In this document: positions 36,131-45,940 of the stretch, piece after piece
How the letters are laid out: the number at the start of each line of letters is the position of its first letter
How positions within the stretch are numbered: the stretch's first letter is position 1
Notes under the pieces: generated by a model
What the model was told of the DNA's origin: nothing
Database searches by the model: none
The model's input: only the letters and a program-made list of their open reading frames with translations
Assembly: GCA_964243295.1 (NCBI GenBank)
Contig: CAXTEJ010000004.1
Location: forward strand, 75,441-139,440
Length of the DNA stretch: 64,000 bases
DNA from: CAXTEJ01 sp964243295
Lineage (GTDB): Bacteria; Actinomycetota; Actinomycetes; Actinomycetales; Angustibacteraceae
Reading direction: 5' to 3'
Translations under genes and position numbers: made by a program

Positions 36131-36807
36131 GGCGCCCAATCTAGGTCGACCGGCTCAGCCGCGGAAGGCATCCGGGCCGGTGAGTGGTCCGCCAGCCGGC
36201 GGCGGAGCCCGTCACGGACGACGGGCCACTGCGAGGAGATGACCGAGAACACGACGGTGTCGCGGAAGGACCCGTCCGCCCGGCGCTTGTGGCGGCGCAG
36301 CACCCCCTCGCGGGTGGCGCCGAGCCTGGCGATCGCCGCCTGCGAGCGCTCGTTGACGGCGTCGGTCTGGATCTTGACCCGCCCCAGCCCGCAGTCGTCG
36401 AACGCGTGCCCGAGCAGCAGCAGCTTGCACGCGGGGTTCACGGCCGTGCCCCACCAGCGCGGGCCGTACGCCGTCCAGCCCAGGTGCACGCGCTCGTCGT
36501 CCAGCACCAGGTCGCCGAGGCTCGAGGTGCCCACGACCGTGCCGGCCGCGCCGAGGCCGCCGTCGGCCGCCAGCCGGACGACGTACATGACGCGGGTGCC
36601 GGCGGCCAGGTCGCTGACGCCCGCGCCGACGATGCGCTGGGCTGCCGCGAGGTCGGTCGGGCGCGCCGCCGGTCCGCCGTTGTAGCCCGACGCCCAGACC
36701 CGCTCGTCGTCGAGCACGGCGAGCAGCCCGGCGGCGTCGTCCGCGGTCACCGTGTCGAGCCGGACGACGTCACCGACCAGGGCGCGGCCGTCGGGTGCGT
36801 GCGCCAC
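36127..36807 (-). CDS. GNAT-family N-acetyltransferase (RimJ/RimL-like)
   Basis: 226 residues. The acetyl-CoA domain shows the RimJ pattern YGPRWWGTAVNPACKLLLLGHAFD and VKIQTDAVNERSQAAIARLGATREGVLRRH. Substrate unknown; small amines or protein N-termini are common. The GTG at 36807 starts right after the purA stop, and the stop overlaps the aminotransferase start (ATGA), so all three are likely on one transcript. The acetyltransferase and aminotransferase may act on the same amine; this is inference. Confidence 0.85.
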   Translation of the reverse strand: MAHAPDGRALVGDVVRLDTVTADDAAGLLAVLDDERVWASGYNGGPAARPTDLAAAQRIVGAGVSDLAAGTRVMYVVRLAADGGLGAAGTVVGTSSLGDLVLDDERVHLGWTAYGPRWWGTAVNPACKLLLLGHAFDDCGLGRVKIQTDAVNERSQAAIARLGATREGVLRRHKRRADGSFRDTVVFSVISSQWPVVRDGLRRRLADHSPARMPSAAEPVDLDWAP

Positions 36808-36812
36808 GGCGG

Positions 36813-38099
<1,287 letters not shown>

Positions 38100-38177
38100 G
38101 GGTGCACCTGCTTCCCCCTCGGGTCGGCCGTGGCGGGACGCCGGGCCGCAGCGAGGCTACCGGCTGCGGCCCGCGGC

Positions 38178-39194
38178 TCAGTCGGACGACGGCGCCGTCG
38201 GCCCCGCCAGCTGGCGCTGCTCGGCGGCCACCCCCAGCTGGAACCGCGTGCGCACCCCCAGCTCGTCCATCGTCTCGGCGATGCGGCGCCGCACGGTGCG
38301 GACCCCGACCCCGAGCGCCCGGGCGATCGCCTCGTCCTTGAGGCCGGCGGCCAGCAGCGACAGCAGCCGGGAGACGTCGTCCGAGCCCGCGGTGGAGCCG
38401 GGCAGCGCCACGCCGCGGGTCCAGGCGTCGTCGAAGACGCGGGTGAAGGCGTGCACCACCAGCGGCAGCCTGATCACGACCGTGCCGCCGGAGGTGCTGC
38501 CCCACCGGGGCGGGGCGACGACGGCCTCGGCGCCGAAGACGACGAACTCGTGCGGCACCGGGGCGCCGACGCGCTGGCGCTCGCCGACGGCGCCCCAGCT
38601 GACGACCCACTCGAGGGCGGCCGGGTCGTCCATGACGCTGGTCGGGTAGACCGAGCGCACCTCGCGTCCCTGGGCGATCTGGCTGCGGGCGAGGCGGTAG
38701 ACCTCCGGGTCGCTGGCCGGCCCGGTCGCCACCTCCAGGTGCATCGACCGCAGCACGCCGGTCGTGGTGCGCAGCAGCTCCCTGACGGCGGTGGACTCCT
38801 GGTCGGGTGGGACGAGCTCGATCCCGACGGGGGTCTGCCGGGCGTGGCCGCTGCCGTGACGACCGGCGTGGTGGTCGGCGACGAGCTCGTCGACGACTGC
38901 CCGCACCCCGTCGAGCGCCCGCCGCCGGCCCTCCAGCTCGTGCGCCTGCCGCTCGACGATCCGCCCGATGACCCCGCGCGGGTCGACCGACACGAGGGCG
39001 TCGCCGCCGTGCGGCGCCGCCGTGACGACCACCAGCCCCTCGGCGACCAGGGCCTGCTGCGCGGCCCCGGCGCGGTCCGGCGTCCAGTCGAGGGCGGTGG
39101 CGTGGTCGGCGAGCGGCAGCCCGTCGCTGCGCAGCACACTGCGGTAGAGGGACTCGGCGTCCGGCTCGATGCCGATGGCCTGCAGCAGGCTCAC
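38178..39194 (-). CDS. TrmB/LuxR-type transcriptional regulator (paralogue)
   Basis: 338 residues from a GTG with AGGAG four bases upstream. It has the same layout as the protein at 33697-34695: an N-terminal winged-helix part (ESLYRSVLRSDGLPLADHATAL), a helical linker, a sensor-like middle and a C-terminal LuxR helix-turn-helix (LLAAGLKDEAIARALGVGVRTVRRRIAETMDELG). Its promoter region holds GACATCG-GA-CGATGTC at 39236-39251 and TGGCA-N6-TGCCA at 39256-39271, either of which may be its own or another regulator's site. Confidence 0.83.
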   Translation of the reverse strand: MSLLQAIGIEPDAESLYRSVLRSDGLPLADHATALDWTPDRAGAAQQALVAEGLVVVTAAPHGGDALVSVDPRGVIGRIVERQAHELEGRRRALDGVRAVVDELVADHHAGRHGSGHARQTPVGIELVPPDQESTAVRELLRTTTGVLRSMHLEVATGPASDPEVYRLARSQIAQGREVRSVYPTSVMDDPAALEWVVSWGAVGERQRVGAPVPHEFVVFGAEAVVAPPRWGSTSGGTVVIRLPLVVHAFTRVFDDAWTRGVALPGSTAGSDDVSRLLSLLAAGLKDEAIARALGVGVRTVRRRIAETMDELGVRTRFQLGVAAEQRQLAGPTAPSSD

Positions 39195-39235
39195 GGAGCT
39201 CCTCGGCGCTGTCGCGCGAACGCGCCACCCGATGT

Positions 39236-39251
39236 GACATCGGACGATGTC
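39236..39251. promoter_or_regulatory. inverted repeat GACATCGGACGATGTC
   Basis: Seven-bp perfect arms with a 2-base spacer, 42 bases upstream of the LuxR-type gene start. Candidate operator. Confidence 0.4.
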
Positions 39252-39427
39252 GCGGCTGGCACATTACTGCCATTGGCAACGACCAGCCAGCGAACGCCGC
39301 GGTCACCGGGCATGATTCCATCTGCGGCCGGCACCGCGGAGGGGATGGCGCCGGCGCCGACCGCACGCCCCCGGGCGCACGGTCGGTCGCGGCCTCGATG
39401 GGGCAGGGGGTCATCGAGGCGGCCGGC

Positions 39428-39461
39428 GTCGCGGCACCGACCACGTGGTCGGTGCCGCGAC
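39428..39461. other. 34-bp perfect palindrome
   Basis: The arm GTCGCGGCACCGACCAC is followed directly by its complement, with no loop and CACGTG at the centre. It lies about 200 bases past the DUF3151 gene. It could act as a terminator if it folds as RNA, or as a DNA-binding site. Confidence 0.6.
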
Positions 39462-39560
39462 CGCGTGCCGGCCCGGCGGTCGGGCGTCGCCGCGTCGCCG
39501 CCGGAGGGTCGTCAGTGCGGCGTGTCGCAGGGCAGCAGCCTCGGACAGCGCCCTCCGGCC

Positions 39561-39660
39561 AGCGTCCTCGGGCGGCGTCCGGGCAGCGTCCGCAGGCAGC
39601 GTCCTCGGCCGGCGTCCCTCGGGGCCAGCGTCCTCGGCCGGCGTCCTCGGGCCGGCGTTC
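39561..39660. repeat. GC-rich imperfect tandem repeat
   Basis: About eight degenerate copies of a 10-14-base unit of the form SRGCGTCCTCGG, running up to the DUF3151 stop codon. Confidence 0.6.
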
Positions 39661-40077
39661 TCAGGACAGGGCGGTGACCGCGGCGGGGTCGCAGTCCCGC
39701 AGGAACGTCGTGCAGCGCTCGGCCTCGTCCTGCTCGCCGATCGCCGTCGCCGCCTGGCCCAGCACGTGCAGCGCCCGCAGGAACCCGCGGTTCGGCACGT
39801 GCTCCCACGGCACCGGCCCGTGGCCCTTCCAGCCGCTGCGGCGCAGGGCGTCCAGGCCACGGTGATACCCGGTGCGGGCGTACGCGTACGCCTCGATCAC
39901 CCGCCCGCCCACGAGCGCCTGCTCGCCCAGCACCGCCCAGGGCAGGCTCGCCGCGGGGTGCGCCGCCGCCAGCTCGGTGGCGGTCTGCCCGGCGTCCAGG
40001 CCCTGGGTGACGGTCTGCTCAGGCTCGGCGGGCAGCAGCGTGGGCGCGGGGCCGCCGAGCAGGTTGGGGTGGCTCAT
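39661..40077 (-). CDS. DUF3151 protein
   Basis: 138 residues. ALGEQAL-like and RTGYHRGLDALRRSGWKGHGPVPW match the actinobacterial DUF3151 family, of unknown function but often found beside fbaA and purA. The family has a helical, TPR-like look. No signal or membrane segment. Here the island at 40131-42130 separates it from fbaA. Confidence 0.87.
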   Translation of the reverse strand: MSHPNLLGGPAPTLLPAEPEQTVTQGLDAGQTATELAAAHPAASLPWAVLGEQALVGGRVIEAYAYARTGYHRGLDALRRSGWKGHGPVPWEHVPNRGFLRALHVLGQAATAIGEQDEAERCTTFLRDCDPAAVTALS

Positions 40078-40130
40078 GCCCCCATCCTGCCTCCCCTTCC
40101 CGCCCGGGCTCGCACGTCCCGTGACCCGAC

Positions 40131-40250
40131 CGTGATCACGTTACGTAGGTTGCGACCCGCTTCCCGTGGCGTGCACGCCGCGTGAGGCGGGCTGCCACCG
40201 CGGGAAGGCGGCGGCATCCCAGCATCCGGACGTCGGAGCGCGGGCCGCGG
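40131..40250 (+). repeat. island-border repeat A1
   Basis: About 120 bases that recur at 40313-40431 with roughly 88-90% identity by eye. It starts with the core GTGATCACGTTACGTA (40132-40147). Confidence 0.8.
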
Positions 40251-40312
40251 TCCGACGTCCGAGCCGCTGCGCCGCCGGTGCTCCGCTGATGCGCCGCCGG
40301 TGCTCCGCTGAG

Positions 40313-40431
40313 CGTGATCACGTTACGTAGGTTACGACGCGCTTCCCGTGGCATGCACGCCGCGTGAGGTGGGCTGCCACCGCGGGAAGGCGGCGGCGTC
40401 CCCCCATCCGGACGTCGGAGCACGGCCGCGG
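40313..40431 (+). repeat. island-border repeat A2
   Basis: Direct copy of A1, spaced 182 bases from it, with the same 16-base core at 40314-40329. Confidence 0.8.
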
Positions 40432-40657
40432 TTGACCAGGACCTCGGCGCGAGCCAACGTGCACCGGCCGGCAGTCGCAGCGGACGGTCGAGCTCGGGGT
40501 CACCGTTCTTCAGCGCGCTCTTCGAGGGACGACGGCAACCCGGAGCCGGGCGCCGACGTGGCCGGCGAACCACGAGGCGCCACGTCCAGCCCACGCGCAT
40601 GTGCTCGTCGGTTGGTCGTCGGAATCCCTCGACCGTGAGCTCGAGCTGTTCGGCACG

Positions 40658-41611
40658 TCAGCTGGCCACACGCCGTGCCCGCGCTGCTGCAGCCGCCATC
40701 CGCGCCCGCAGCTCATCGAAGTGGCCCAGGTCGGACCAGGCGAAGCGGACGACGCACCAACCGGCTCGTTCGATGGCGAGCTCGCGACGGCGCTCACGGA
40801 CCACGACGTCCTCAGCTCGCTCGCCAGGCCGCAGCAGACGGTTGTACTTGATGCGGCCGTCGAACTCAGCGACGAGCCGCAGCGAGCGCCAGGCCATGTC
40901 GGCGCGCACCACGCCCACGTCGGTCGCGATGCGGAGCTGCAGCACCTCGGGCGCCCAGCCGACGGTCGTGAGGTCGACCCGAAGCAGCGTCTCGCCCGCC
41001 GACTCCGACCGGCCGTCCGCCGCGGCCAGCGCGCGCCCCGCTGCACGCGAGCCTGGCCAGTCGAGGTGACGCGTGTGCAGGGCCAGCAGCTCGGCACGTG
41101 CGACGCTCGAGGCCAGCACACCGTCCAGCGCGACCACGGCTGAGGCGTGCTCGACCGAGCGGGCGAGGTCGTGCGCGGTGCGCGGCGCACTGGTGACGCG
41201 CAGTCCCTCGAGCGTGATGACGTCGTCGTCGGGCAGGTCCGCCTCGTGGTGCTGAACGTCGGCCTCGCGCCGCGGCGACCCACGTCCGAGCGGGTGGGTC
41301 ACGTGGACCACATCGAGCGGCACCTCGTGCAGGCGCAGCCCGTGGTGGACCGCCGCGCTGTGGTGACTCAGCACCGACGGCGCTGTCAGCCGCAGGAGGA
41401 CGGCGCGGGCCTGGAGCCTGTGCCGGTGCTCGATGTCGAGAGCAGACCACGGCAGGTCCGTGAGGGCGCCGCGTCTGATGCGCGTCCAGTCACCCGTGCG
41501 CACGAGGCGCGCGATCTCCAGCGGGGACAGGCCCGCCGTCCGCGCCTGCGCCGTGGTGAAGACGCCGGCCTGGTCACTGGCCAGGAGCCGAAGTGATGGA
41601 GGAAGGGTCAT
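40658..41611 (-). CDS. AbiEi-like / DUF559-type nuclease-fold protein
   Basis: 317 residues. The N-terminus (residues 8-50, VFTTAQARTAGLSPLEIARLV then WTRIRRGAL) is the winged-helix of AbiEi-type antitoxins. The C-terminal part has the restriction-endonuclease-like layout of DUF559/Vsr proteins: E207, then D238 in RADMAW and E249/D251 in VAEFDGRIKYN. Such proteins are abundant in actinobacteria, usually without a partner toxin, and their role is unknown. No AbiEii nucleotidyltransferase is nearby. The ATG at 41611 has GAAGG eight bases upstream. It is the only gene inside the repeat-bounded island. Confidence 0.8.
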   Translation of the reverse strand: MTLPPSLRLLASDQAGVFTTAQARTAGLSPLEIARLVRTGDWTRIRRGALTDLPWSALDIEHRHRLQARAVLLRLTAPSVLSHHSAAVHHGLRLHEVPLDVVHVTHPLGRGSPRREADVQHHEADLPDDDVITLEGLRVTSAPRTAHDLARSVEHASAVVALDGVLASSVARAELLALHTRHLDWPGSRAAGRALAAADGRSESAGETLLRVDLTTVGWAPEVLQLRIATDVGVVRADMAWRSLRLVAEFDGRIKYNRLLRPGERAEDVVVRERRRELAIERAGWCVVRFAWSDLGHFDELRARMAAAAARARRVAS

Positions 41612-41819
41612 GCGGTGAGCCTTCGGTCCGCCGTCCCTCATGTCGACGGCTTGCATCAAGCCTGTGGACGGTGTGCGCCCAGCTGTCGGCTGTGGACGAC
41701 GACGCCCACGCAGCTGCACCTGGGTATGGACGTCGGCACGCCGGGACGTCGCCCGTAGCCGACCACGGCGGGTCCGGGTCAGGCGGTCACGACGGGACCC
41801 AGCGACACGACACCACGTG

Positions 41820-41969
41820 ACGTGGTGACCGCAGCCCGCGCCCGGCGGCCACGCGACACCCGCTGGCCCACTGCCCGACGTCCGCCATCCGGGACAACCG
41901 CCCCTTCACGCGACGACGACCCGCCTCCCCCGGCGTCCAAACCTCGGGAAGCGAGTCGTCACGTACGTA
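41820..41969 (-). repeat. island-border repeat B1
   Basis: A 150-base unit repeated at 41970-42119 with roughly 85-90% identity by eye. The core TACGTAACGTGATCAC spans the B1/B2 junction at 41964-41979. The opening core of B1 is degenerate (ACGTGGTGAC). Confidence 0.8.
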
Positions 41970-42119
41970 ACGTGATCACTGCAGCCCGCGCTCCGCGGCC
42001 ACGCGACACCCGCTGGCCCACTGCGCGACGTCCGCCATCTGAGACGGAGACCCCTTCACGCGACGACGACCCGCCTCCCCCGGCGTCCGAGCCTGGGGAA
42101 GCAAGTCGTCGCCTACGTA
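41970..42119 (-). repeat. island-border repeat B2
   Basis: Second 150-base unit; its end carries the core TACGTAACGTGATCAC at 42114-42129. Read on the minus strand, the first ~70 bases resemble repeats A1/A2, so A and B belong to one family. The rest of the gap to fbaA (42130-42216) shows nothing I can name. Confidence 0.8.
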
Positions 42120-42216
42120 ACGTGATCACGGTCGCCCGGGGCGCCGCCGCGAAGGACCAACACCGGCGGTGGACGCCGACGCTGGCGCCGGCGACGCGGC
42201 GCCGAGGGGGTGGCGG

Positions 42217-43239
42217 TCAGCGCAGGCGGTGGCCGGCGCTGCTGAGGTGCTGGCAGGCCTCGACGACGCGGGCGGTGAGGCCGAGCTCGGCGGCCTTGCC
42301 CCAGACGCGGGGGTCGTACATCTTCTTGTTGCCGACCTCGCCGTCGACCTTCAGGACGCCGTCGTAGTTGCGGAGCATGTGGTCGGCGACGGGGCGGGCG
42401 AAGGCGTACTGGGTGTCGGTGTCGACGTTCATCTTCACGACGCCGTAGCTGACGGCGTCGGCGATCTCGGAGGCCAGCGAGCCCGAGCCGCCGTGGAAGA
42501 CCAGGTCGAGCGGCTTGTCCTTGCCGTACTTCTCGCCGACGGCCTGCTGGGCGTCGCGCAGGATCTCCGGGCGCAGCTTGACGTTGCCGGGCTTGTAGAC
42601 CCCGTGCACGTTGCCGAAGGTGAGGGCGGCCATGTAGCGGCCGTTCTCGCCCAGCCCGAGGGCCTCGGCGGTGGCGAGCGCGTCGCCGGGGGTCGTGTAG
42701 AGCTTCTCGTTCATCTCGCCCTCGACGCCGTCCTCCTCGCCGCCGACGACGCCCACCTCGATCTCGAGCACGATCTTGGCGGCCGCCGACAGCTCGAGCA
42801 GCTCGCGGGCGATCGAGAGGTTCTCCTCGAGCTCGACGGCCGACCCGTCCCACATGTGCGACTGGAACAGCGGGTCCTCGCCGCGGTCGACGCGCTGCTT
42901 CGAGATCGCGAGCAGCGGGCGGACGTAGCTGTCGAGCTTGTCCTTGGGGCAGTGGTCGGTGTGCAGCGCGATGTTGACGTCGTGCTTCTTCGCGATCTCG
43001 TGGGCGAAGGCGGCGAGCGCGGAGGCGCCGGCCACCATCTCCTTGACCGACTGCCCCGACAGGTACTCGGCGCCACCGGTCGAGATCTGGATGATGCCGT
43101 CGCTCTCGGCCTCGGCGAAGCCGGCGATGGCCGCGTTGAGGGTCTGCGAGGACGTGACGTTGATCGCGGGGAAGGCGTACTGGCCGGCCTTCGCGCCGTC
43201 GAGCATCGCGGCGTAGACCTCGGGGGTGGCGATGGGCAT
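42217..43239 (-). CDS. fbaA: fructose-bisphosphate aldolase, class II
   Basis: 340 residues. The zinc enzyme of glycolysis/gluconeogenesis that splits fructose 1,6-bisphosphate. Metal and substrate sites visible are ALHTDHCPKDKL, EIEVGVVGGEEDGV, GNVHGVYKPGNV and VFHGGSGS. The ATG has GGAGGAG six bases upstream. The C-terminus is normal for actinobacterial FbaA. Confidence 0.97.
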   Translation of the reverse strand: MPIATPEVYAAMLDGAKAGQYAFPAINVTSSQTLNAAIAGFAEAESDGIIQISTGGAEYLSGQSVKEMVAGASALAAFAHEIAKKHDVNIALHTDHCPKDKLDSYVRPLLAISKQRVDRGEDPLFQSHMWDGSAVELEENLSIARELLELSAAAKIVLEIEVGVVGGEEDGVEGEMNEKLYTTPGDALATAEALGLGENGRYMAALTFGNVHGVYKPGNVKLRPEILRDAQQAVGEKYGKDKPLDLVFHGGSGSLASEIADAVSYGVVKMNVDTDTQYAFARPVADHMLRNYDGVLKVDGEVGNKKMYDPRVWGKAAELGLTARVVEACQHLSSAGHRLR

Positions 43240-43287
43240 GGGGGGCTCCTCCGGCGGTGCGTGGTCGACGGCTGTGCTGCTCGGTGC

Positions 43288-44649
43288 TCAACCTATACGG
43301 GCCTCGGCCAACCGCTCGGCGGCCTTGCGGCAGGCGATCTGCACCGGGTCCCACACCGGCGAGAACGGCGGGGCGTAGGCGAGGTCCGCGGCGGCGACGT
43401 CCGCCACACCGAGCCCGGCCCACATGGCCATCGCGGCGATGTCGACCCGCTTGCCGGCGCCTCGGCCACCGACGACCTGGACGCCGACGAGCCGGCCGTC
43501 TGCCCGGTCGGCGAGCACCCGCACGGTCACCGGGTCGGCCTCGGGCATGTAGCCCGAGGCGGTCGTCGACTCGAGGGTCACGACCTCGACGTCCCAGCCC
43601 TGCTCGGCGGCCCACGACGACAGGACGCCGGCGCGCGAGACCTCGAGGTCGGCGGCCCGGGTGATCGCGGTGCCGACGACCCCCTCGAACGCCGCGTCGC
43701 CACCGCCGAGGTTGGTGCCGGCGACCCGGCCGGCCTTGTTGGCGTGGGTGCCGAGCGGCACGAACCAGTGGCTGCGCACGACCCGGTCGTAGACCTCGCA
43801 GCAGTCCCCGGCGGCCCACACGCCCGGCTGCAGCCGCTGGTGGTCGTCGGGCCGCAGCGCCCCGCGCTCACCGAGCGCGATGCCGGCGTCGGTCGCGAGC
43901 GACGTGCGCGCCCGGACGCCGATCGCGAGCGCCACCACGTCCGCCGGGTGCTCGTCACCGCCCACGCACACGCCCGACACCTGCCCGGACGGCGACCGGT
44001 CGAGGCCGGTGATCTCGGTGCCGGTCACGACCGTGACGCCTGCGCGCTCGAGGGCCTGGCGCACCAGCGCGCCCAGCTCGGGGTCGAGCGAGGACGCCAG
44101 CGGCTCGTCGCTGCGGGTGGCGAGCGTGGTCGCGAGGCCGCGCCTCGCGAAGGTCTCGGCCATCTCGACGCCGATGTAGCCGCCGCCGACCACCAGGGCG
44201 GTGCGGGCGCCGGGCACCAGCGCGCGCCAGGCCGCGCCGTCGTCGAGGGTCTTGACCGGCAGCACGCCCGGCACGTCGCGCGCCCAGCCGGGCACCACCG
44301 GCTCGGCGCCGGTGGCGAGCAGCAGCTCGTCGAAACCCAGCCGGGTGGTCGCGCCGTCCGCGCGCACCTCGACGTGGCCCGACGCGAGGTCGAGCGCGGT
44401 CACCTCGGCGCCCATCCGCAGGTCGACGCCGGCCGCGCGGTGCTGCTCGGCGGTGCGCGCCACCAGGGCGTCGCCGGACGCGACGTCGCCCGCGATCCAG
44501 TAGGGCAGCCCGCAAGCGCTGTACGACGTGTGCCCGGTGCGCTCGAGCACCACGACCTCGAGGTCGCGGCCTCGGCGGCGAGCCTCGCGCAGCGCCTGGT
44601 GCGCCGCGCTCATGCCGGCCGCGTCCGCCCCCACCACGACCAGCCGCAT
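43288..44649 (-). CDS. FAD-dependent oxidoreductase, CoA-disulfide-reductase-like
   Basis: 453 residues of the pyridine-nucleotide-disulfide family. The N-terminal FAD site is VVVGADAAGMSAA and the active cysteine is C46 in SYSACGLPY, the single-cysteine signature of CoA-disulfide reductases and NADH oxidases. The second dinucleotide site is VVGGGYIGVEMAE, and the FAD-binding WAAGDCCEVYD follows. NAD(P)H-dependent reduction of CoA-disulfide, polysulfide or oxygen is possible. A dimerisation domain completes the C-terminus. The ATG at 44649 is divergent from the HAD gene. Confidence 0.88.
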   Translation of the reverse strand: MRLVVVGADAAGMSAAHQALREARRRGRDLEVVVLERTGHTSYSACGLPYWIAGDVASGDALVARTAEQHRAAGVDLRMGAEVTALDLASGHVEVRADGATTRLGFDELLLATGAEPVVPGWARDVPGVLPVKTLDDGAAWRALVPGARTALVVGGGYIGVEMAETFARRGLATTLATRSDEPLASSLDPELGALVRQALERAGVTVVTGTEITGLDRSPSGQVSGVCVGGDEHPADVVALAIGVRARTSLATDAGIALGERGALRPDDHQRLQPGVWAAGDCCEVYDRVVRSHWFVPLGTHANKAGRVAGTNLGGGDAAFEGVVGTAITRAADLEVSRAGVLSSWAAEQGWDVEVVTLESTTASGYMPEADPVTVRVLADRADGRLVGVQVVGGRGAGKRVDIAAMAMWAGLGVADVAAADLAYAPPFSPVWDPVQIACRKAAERLAEARIG

Positions 44650-44712
44650 GCCGCGACCGTAACCCGCCCACGGCCGGCCACCGCGACACGGGCACCTGCC
44701 ACCATGGCGGCC

Positions 44713-45510
44713 ATGACCGAGCGACCGGTGGACTGCTGGCTGACCGACATGGACGGCGTGCTGGTGCACGAGGAGCGCGCCATCCCCGGGGCCGGCGAGT
44801 TCATCGCGGCCCTGCAGGCCTCGGGCCTGCGGTTCCTCGTGCTGACCAACAACTCGATCTACACCCCGCGCGACCTGCGCGCCCGGCTGCTGCAGGGCGG
44901 GATCGACGTCCCGGAGCAGTCGATCTGGACCTCCGCGATGGCCACGGCGCAGTTCCTCGACGATCAGCGGCCGGGCGGGTCGGCGTACGTGATCGGCGAG
45001 GCGGGGCTCACCACGGCGCTGCACGAGAACGGCTACGTGCTGACCGACCGCGACCCCGACTACGTGGTGCTCGGCGAGACCCGCACCTACTCCTTCGAGT
45101 CGCTCACCAGGGCGATCCGGCTCATCGAGGGCGGGGCGCGCTTCATCGCCACCAACCCCGACGCGACCGGCCCGTCCCCCGACGGGTCGCTGCCCGCCAC
45201 CGGCTCGGTCGCCGCGATGGTCAGCCGCGCCACCGGCGTCGAGCCGTACTTCGTCGGCAAGCCGAACCCGCTGATGATGCGCAGCGCCCTGAACCGCATC
45301 GAGGCGCACTCGGAGACCACCGTCATGGTCGGCGACCGCATGGACACCGACGTCAAGAGCGGGCTGGAGGCGGGGCTGCGCACGGTGCTGGTGCTGACCG
45401 GCTCGACCCGCGCCGAGCACGTCGAGCGGTTCCCCTACCGCCCGACGAGGGTCGTCGACTCGATCGCGGACGTCGTCGAGCTCGTGACGAGCCACGCACC
45501 CGTCGGCTGA
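44713..45510 (+). CDS. HAD-IIA family phosphatase (NagD-like)
   Basis: 265 residues. The nucleophile motif DMDGV has D12 and D14. LTNNS (motif II) and VMVGDRMDTDVKSGLEAG (motif IV) follow, and GKPNPLMM contributes the lysine. The type II cap lies between. Hydrolysis of small phosphates (sugar phosphates, UMP, pNPP-like) is known for the family. Two in-frame ATGs, at 44704 and 44713, are possible; 44713 gives the usual start (MTERPVDCWLTD). No clear ribosome site. Confidence 0.9.
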   Translation: MTERPVDCWLTDMDGVLVHEERAIPGAGEFIAALQASGLRFLVLTNNSIYTPRDLRARLLQGGIDVPEQSIWTSAMATAQFLDDQRPGGSAYVIGEAGLTTALHENGYVLTDRDPDYVVLGETRTYSFESLTRAIRLIEGGARFIATNPDATGPSPDGSLPATGSVAAMVSRATGVEPYFVGKPNPLMMRSALNRIEAHSETTVMVGDRMDTDVKSGLEAGLRTVLVLTGSTRAEHVERFPYRPTRVVDSIADVVELVTSHAPVG

Positions 45511-45940
45511 CGCGCGCCGGTCAGCGGGTGCGCACGGGCTCCAGGTCGAGCCCGGGCGACGCCTCGACCGCGCCGTCGGCGAGCACCGAGGTCGCGCCAC
45601 CAGCGCGGCGCCACGACCTGTCGGCGGACGACGGTGGGTGGCGTGAGCGGGCGCGCCGGCCCGCTGACGGGGCCGGCGTCGGCGCCGCGCGGCGGCTCGA
45701 GGGTGTGCGTCACACCGCAGACGTTGGCGTGCTGCGCTCGGACGGTGATGCCAGCCACGTGGGAGGCGACTGTGAGGCCGGAGCGCGTCGCCGGACCACG
45801 ACGGACGGGCGCGCCCGCGGGAGGTGGTTGGATATCGGGGTCGGTAGGGAGGCTCGTACCGGCCCCGTGAGCACGCGCGAGCAGCCACGGACACACCATC
45901 GCGACGGCTCGCACGGCGGGCTGGCACAGGAGGACTCACA
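45511..45940. other. 430-bp intergenic region before the lipid-type operon
   Basis: No gene I can support. On the minus strand a short frame ends at 45521 with plausible sequence (ATSVLADGAVEASPGLDLEP) but runs into a stop at 45710-45712 and has no start with a ribosome site; it may be debris. The promoter for the operon starting at 45941 should lie here; its ribosome site CAGGAGG is just before the GTG. Confidence 0.4.

Larger units (their letters stand above)
39195..39660. other. 466-bp intergenic region with palindromes and tandem repeats
   Basis: No gene seen. It contains the inverted repeats at 39236-39251 and 39256-39271, a 34-bp perfect palindrome at 39428-39461, and GC-rich tandem repeats at 39561-39660. 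Open frames here are low-complexity Arg/Pro/Ala translations of the repeats. Confidence 0.5.
40131..42130. mobile_element. putative 2-kb island bounded by inverted repeats
   Basis: Two direct repeats on the left (A1, A2) and two on the right (B1, B2) in inverted orientation enclose one gene. The outermost cores, GTGATCACGTTACGTAGG on the left and its complement on the right, are identical. No transposase or integrase is inside, and no target duplication was found, so movement in trans or simple repeat expansion both remain possible. The island lies between DUF3151 and fbaA genes, which are commonly neighbours. Confidence 0.4.

Noticed and set aside
40131..42130. Integron or insertion-sequence interpretation of the island
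   Set aside because: No integrase or transposase gene and no target-site duplication were seen; kept only as a putative island.
42169..45510. Plus-strand open frame of 1113 codons
   Set aside because: Only the part from 44704/44713 is a real gene (HAD phosphatase). The rest mirrors fbaA and the flavoprotein.
45435..45914. Minus-strand 159-codon open frame before the lipid-type operon
   Set aside because: Low-complexity Arg/Pro/Ala sequence overlapping the HAD phosphatase end; no ribosome site or similarity.
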